Below are positions 63,182-64,000 of a stretch of 64,000 nt of DNA, piece after piece. The stretch lies in contig CAZYQW010000049.1 in assembly GCA_964649825.1 (NCBI GenBank), positions 1 to 64,000 of the forward strand. The letters are read 5' to 3'. The number at the start of each line of letters is the position of its first letter. Within the stretch, counting starts at the first letter, position 1. The stretch comes from CAZYQW01 sp964649825. Lineage in GTDB: Bacteria; Planctomycetota; B15-G4; JADJEK01. The translations under genes and the position numbers were made by a program. A model generated the notes under the pieces. The model was not told the origin of the DNA and did no database searches. It saw nothing but the letters and a program-made list of their open reading frames with translations.

Positions 63182-64000
63182 CTACGGCAAGAAGTCCAGC
63201 CGCCAGGCGTTCGAGATGCCGACGCCGAACGACGCGGCCGGATCGTCGATGATGGCCTGAACGTAGACCGAGAAGGTGCCGAACCCACCCGGCACGGTGA
63301 GCACCCACGACCCGCCCGCGCCGGTGAAGATCGAGAACTGCGCGACGCCGTTCAGATCGGGGATGATCGTCCCGCCGAGCGTATTGACCGGGTTCTGGTT
63401 GAGCGACGCGAACAGGAGAGTGAGGGTGGTGGCCGGCGCGTCGGTCAGCGAGACGTCGGCGGAGTTGCCGCCGTTCAGCAAGCCGCACACGTCGAGCGTC
63501 GGAACCAATCCGTTGCCGCCAACCTTGCCGTTGCCGAGGTCGGCCCCCGGCGCCGGCACGTTCGGGACGATCTTGAAGATCTCGCCGCCGTTCAGGTCGC
63601 AGATGTAGATCTCTCCGCATTCGTCCACGCCGAACGACGAGATCGACGTGATGCTCTGGGCGCCCGGGGGGTCGAGCTCCGCGGTTCGATCCATGAAGTT
63701 GATCACGTGGCCGGCGTTGAGCTGGAACGACCAGATCCGATTCGAGCAGAAATCGGCGTAGAAGTACGTGCCGGCGAGGTCCGGGATCGCGCACCCGCGG
63801 TAGACGTGGCCGCCCGTCACCGAGCAGTGTCCGGCCGAGTGGTTGAACGTGCGGATCGGGTCGGTGAACGACGCATCATTGCAGGCGGGCACGCTGAATG
63901 CGCCGCAGCCGGCCACGGAGAAGCAGTTGTTCCCCTCCATGACCTTCCACGCGTAGTTCTCGCCGCCGGTGCTCGTGCCCGGAACCCAGTCGATCTCCTC
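63182..64000 (-). CDS. PQQ-dependent sugar-dehydrogenase-like protein, 3' part (cut by edge)
   Basis: Only the C-terminal part is present; reading continues in frame to the edge. The upstream section reads EEIDWVPGTSTGGENYAWKVMEG, then CAIPDLAGTYFYADFCSNRIW, segments typical of the glucose/sorbosone dehydrogenase beta-propeller family (PQQ-dependent aldose dehydrogenases). Residues with calcium or PQQ contacts lie mostly outside the window. After the propeller (ECGEIYICDLNGGEIFKIVP) comes a C-terminal domain of about 95 residues, beta-rich, opening near VPTLDVCG and ending GISNAWRLDFLP. That tail is of a type I associate with exported planctomycete proteins, by recollection. An exported location is expected, but the signal peptide is off the window. 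Confidence 0.85.
   Translation of the reverse strand, partial: EEIDWVPGTSTGGENYAWKVMEGNNCFSVAGCGAFSVPACNDASFTDPIRTFNHSAGHCSVTGGHVYRGCAIPDLAGTYFYADFCSNRIWSFQLNAGHVINFMDRTAELDPPGAQSITSISSFGVDECGEIYICDLNGGEIFKIVPNVPAPGADLGNGKVGGNGLVPTLDVCGLLNGGNSADVSLTDAPATTLTLLFASLNQNPVNTLGGTIIPDLNGVAQFSIFTGAGGSWVLTVPGGFGTFSVYVQAIIDDPAASFGVGISNAWRLDFLP

Overview
The window is very GC-rich, densely coded DNA with no rRNA, tRNA, CRISPR array, insertion sequence or phage gene that I can see. The gene content suggests an uncultured member of the Planctomycetota. The pointers are two secreted PQQ-type beta-propeller proteins, two secreted squalene-cyclase-like (alpha/alpha toroid) proteins, a MoxR/DUF58/BatA/VWA cluster, a Tat-exported Gfo/Idh/MocA oxidoreductase, secreted HEAT-repeat proteins, Ser/Thr kinases (one fused to an AAA/TPR module) and a sugar-dehydrogenase-like protein with a C-terminal beta-sandwich. 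This assignment rests on gene content only.

Layout. 0.2-8.4 kb: a lipoprotein with an SnoaL/NTF2-like domain, a soluble Ser/Thr kinase, an MFS exporter, an SDR dehydrogenase, a three-gene operon (Tat oxidoreductase, 76-aa protein, HEAT-VWA protein) and a SagB-like nitroreductase lipoprotein. 8.6-13.7 kb: a giant kinase-AAA-TPR regulator divergent from cysS. 13.8-18.9 kb: nusA-infB-DUF503-rbfA, transcribed leftward, with a promoter and an attenuator-like hairpin in the leader. 18.9-22.8 kb: a TPR/HEAT protein, then the coupled thiS-thiG-larE operon. 22.8-37.1 kb: a seven-gene leftward operon of exported or membrane proteins (1510-aa PQQ propeller, toroid protein, DUF4175-like membrane protein, coiled-coil protein, 229-aa protein, second toroid protein, thioredoxin-fold protein). 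37.4-39.0 kb: a convergently placed GT-C glycosyltransferase. 39.0-45.7 kb: moxR-DUF58-batA-VWA/GATase, all overlapping. 45.7-50.3 kb: eno-ftsB-like-PQQ protein and a zinc-ribbon membrane protein. 50.3-51.9 kb: a structured intergenic RNA region, a lipoprotein, a stand-alone EncFtn-type ferritin and a DJ-1/PfpI protein. 52-54.2 kb: a DEAD-box helicase with a hexapeptide-repeat tail. 54.3-61.6 kb: a secreted HEAT/pseudo-receiver protein, a secreted HEAT protein and a histidine kinase/OmpR-type regulator pair. 61.7-64 kb: a beta-CASP metallo-hydrolase and the 3' part of a sugar-dehydrogenase-like gene cut by the right edge.

How the genes work together. The core genes (cysS, nusA, infB, rbfA, eno, ftsB-like) serve translation, transcription elongation, glycolysis and division. 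The most distinctive block is 22.8-47.8 kb. There, a MoxR/VWA chaperone-like operon lies beside an operon encoding a very large exported propeller, two toroids, coiled coils and an inner-membrane protein, tied together by stop/start overlaps. I infer a cell-envelope complex; its function is not deducible from the sequence. The second point of interest is 50.3-51.4 kb: an encapsulated-ferritin-type protein with no capsid gene and no visible cargo peptide, downstream of a structured RNA that ends in a strong intrinsic terminator.
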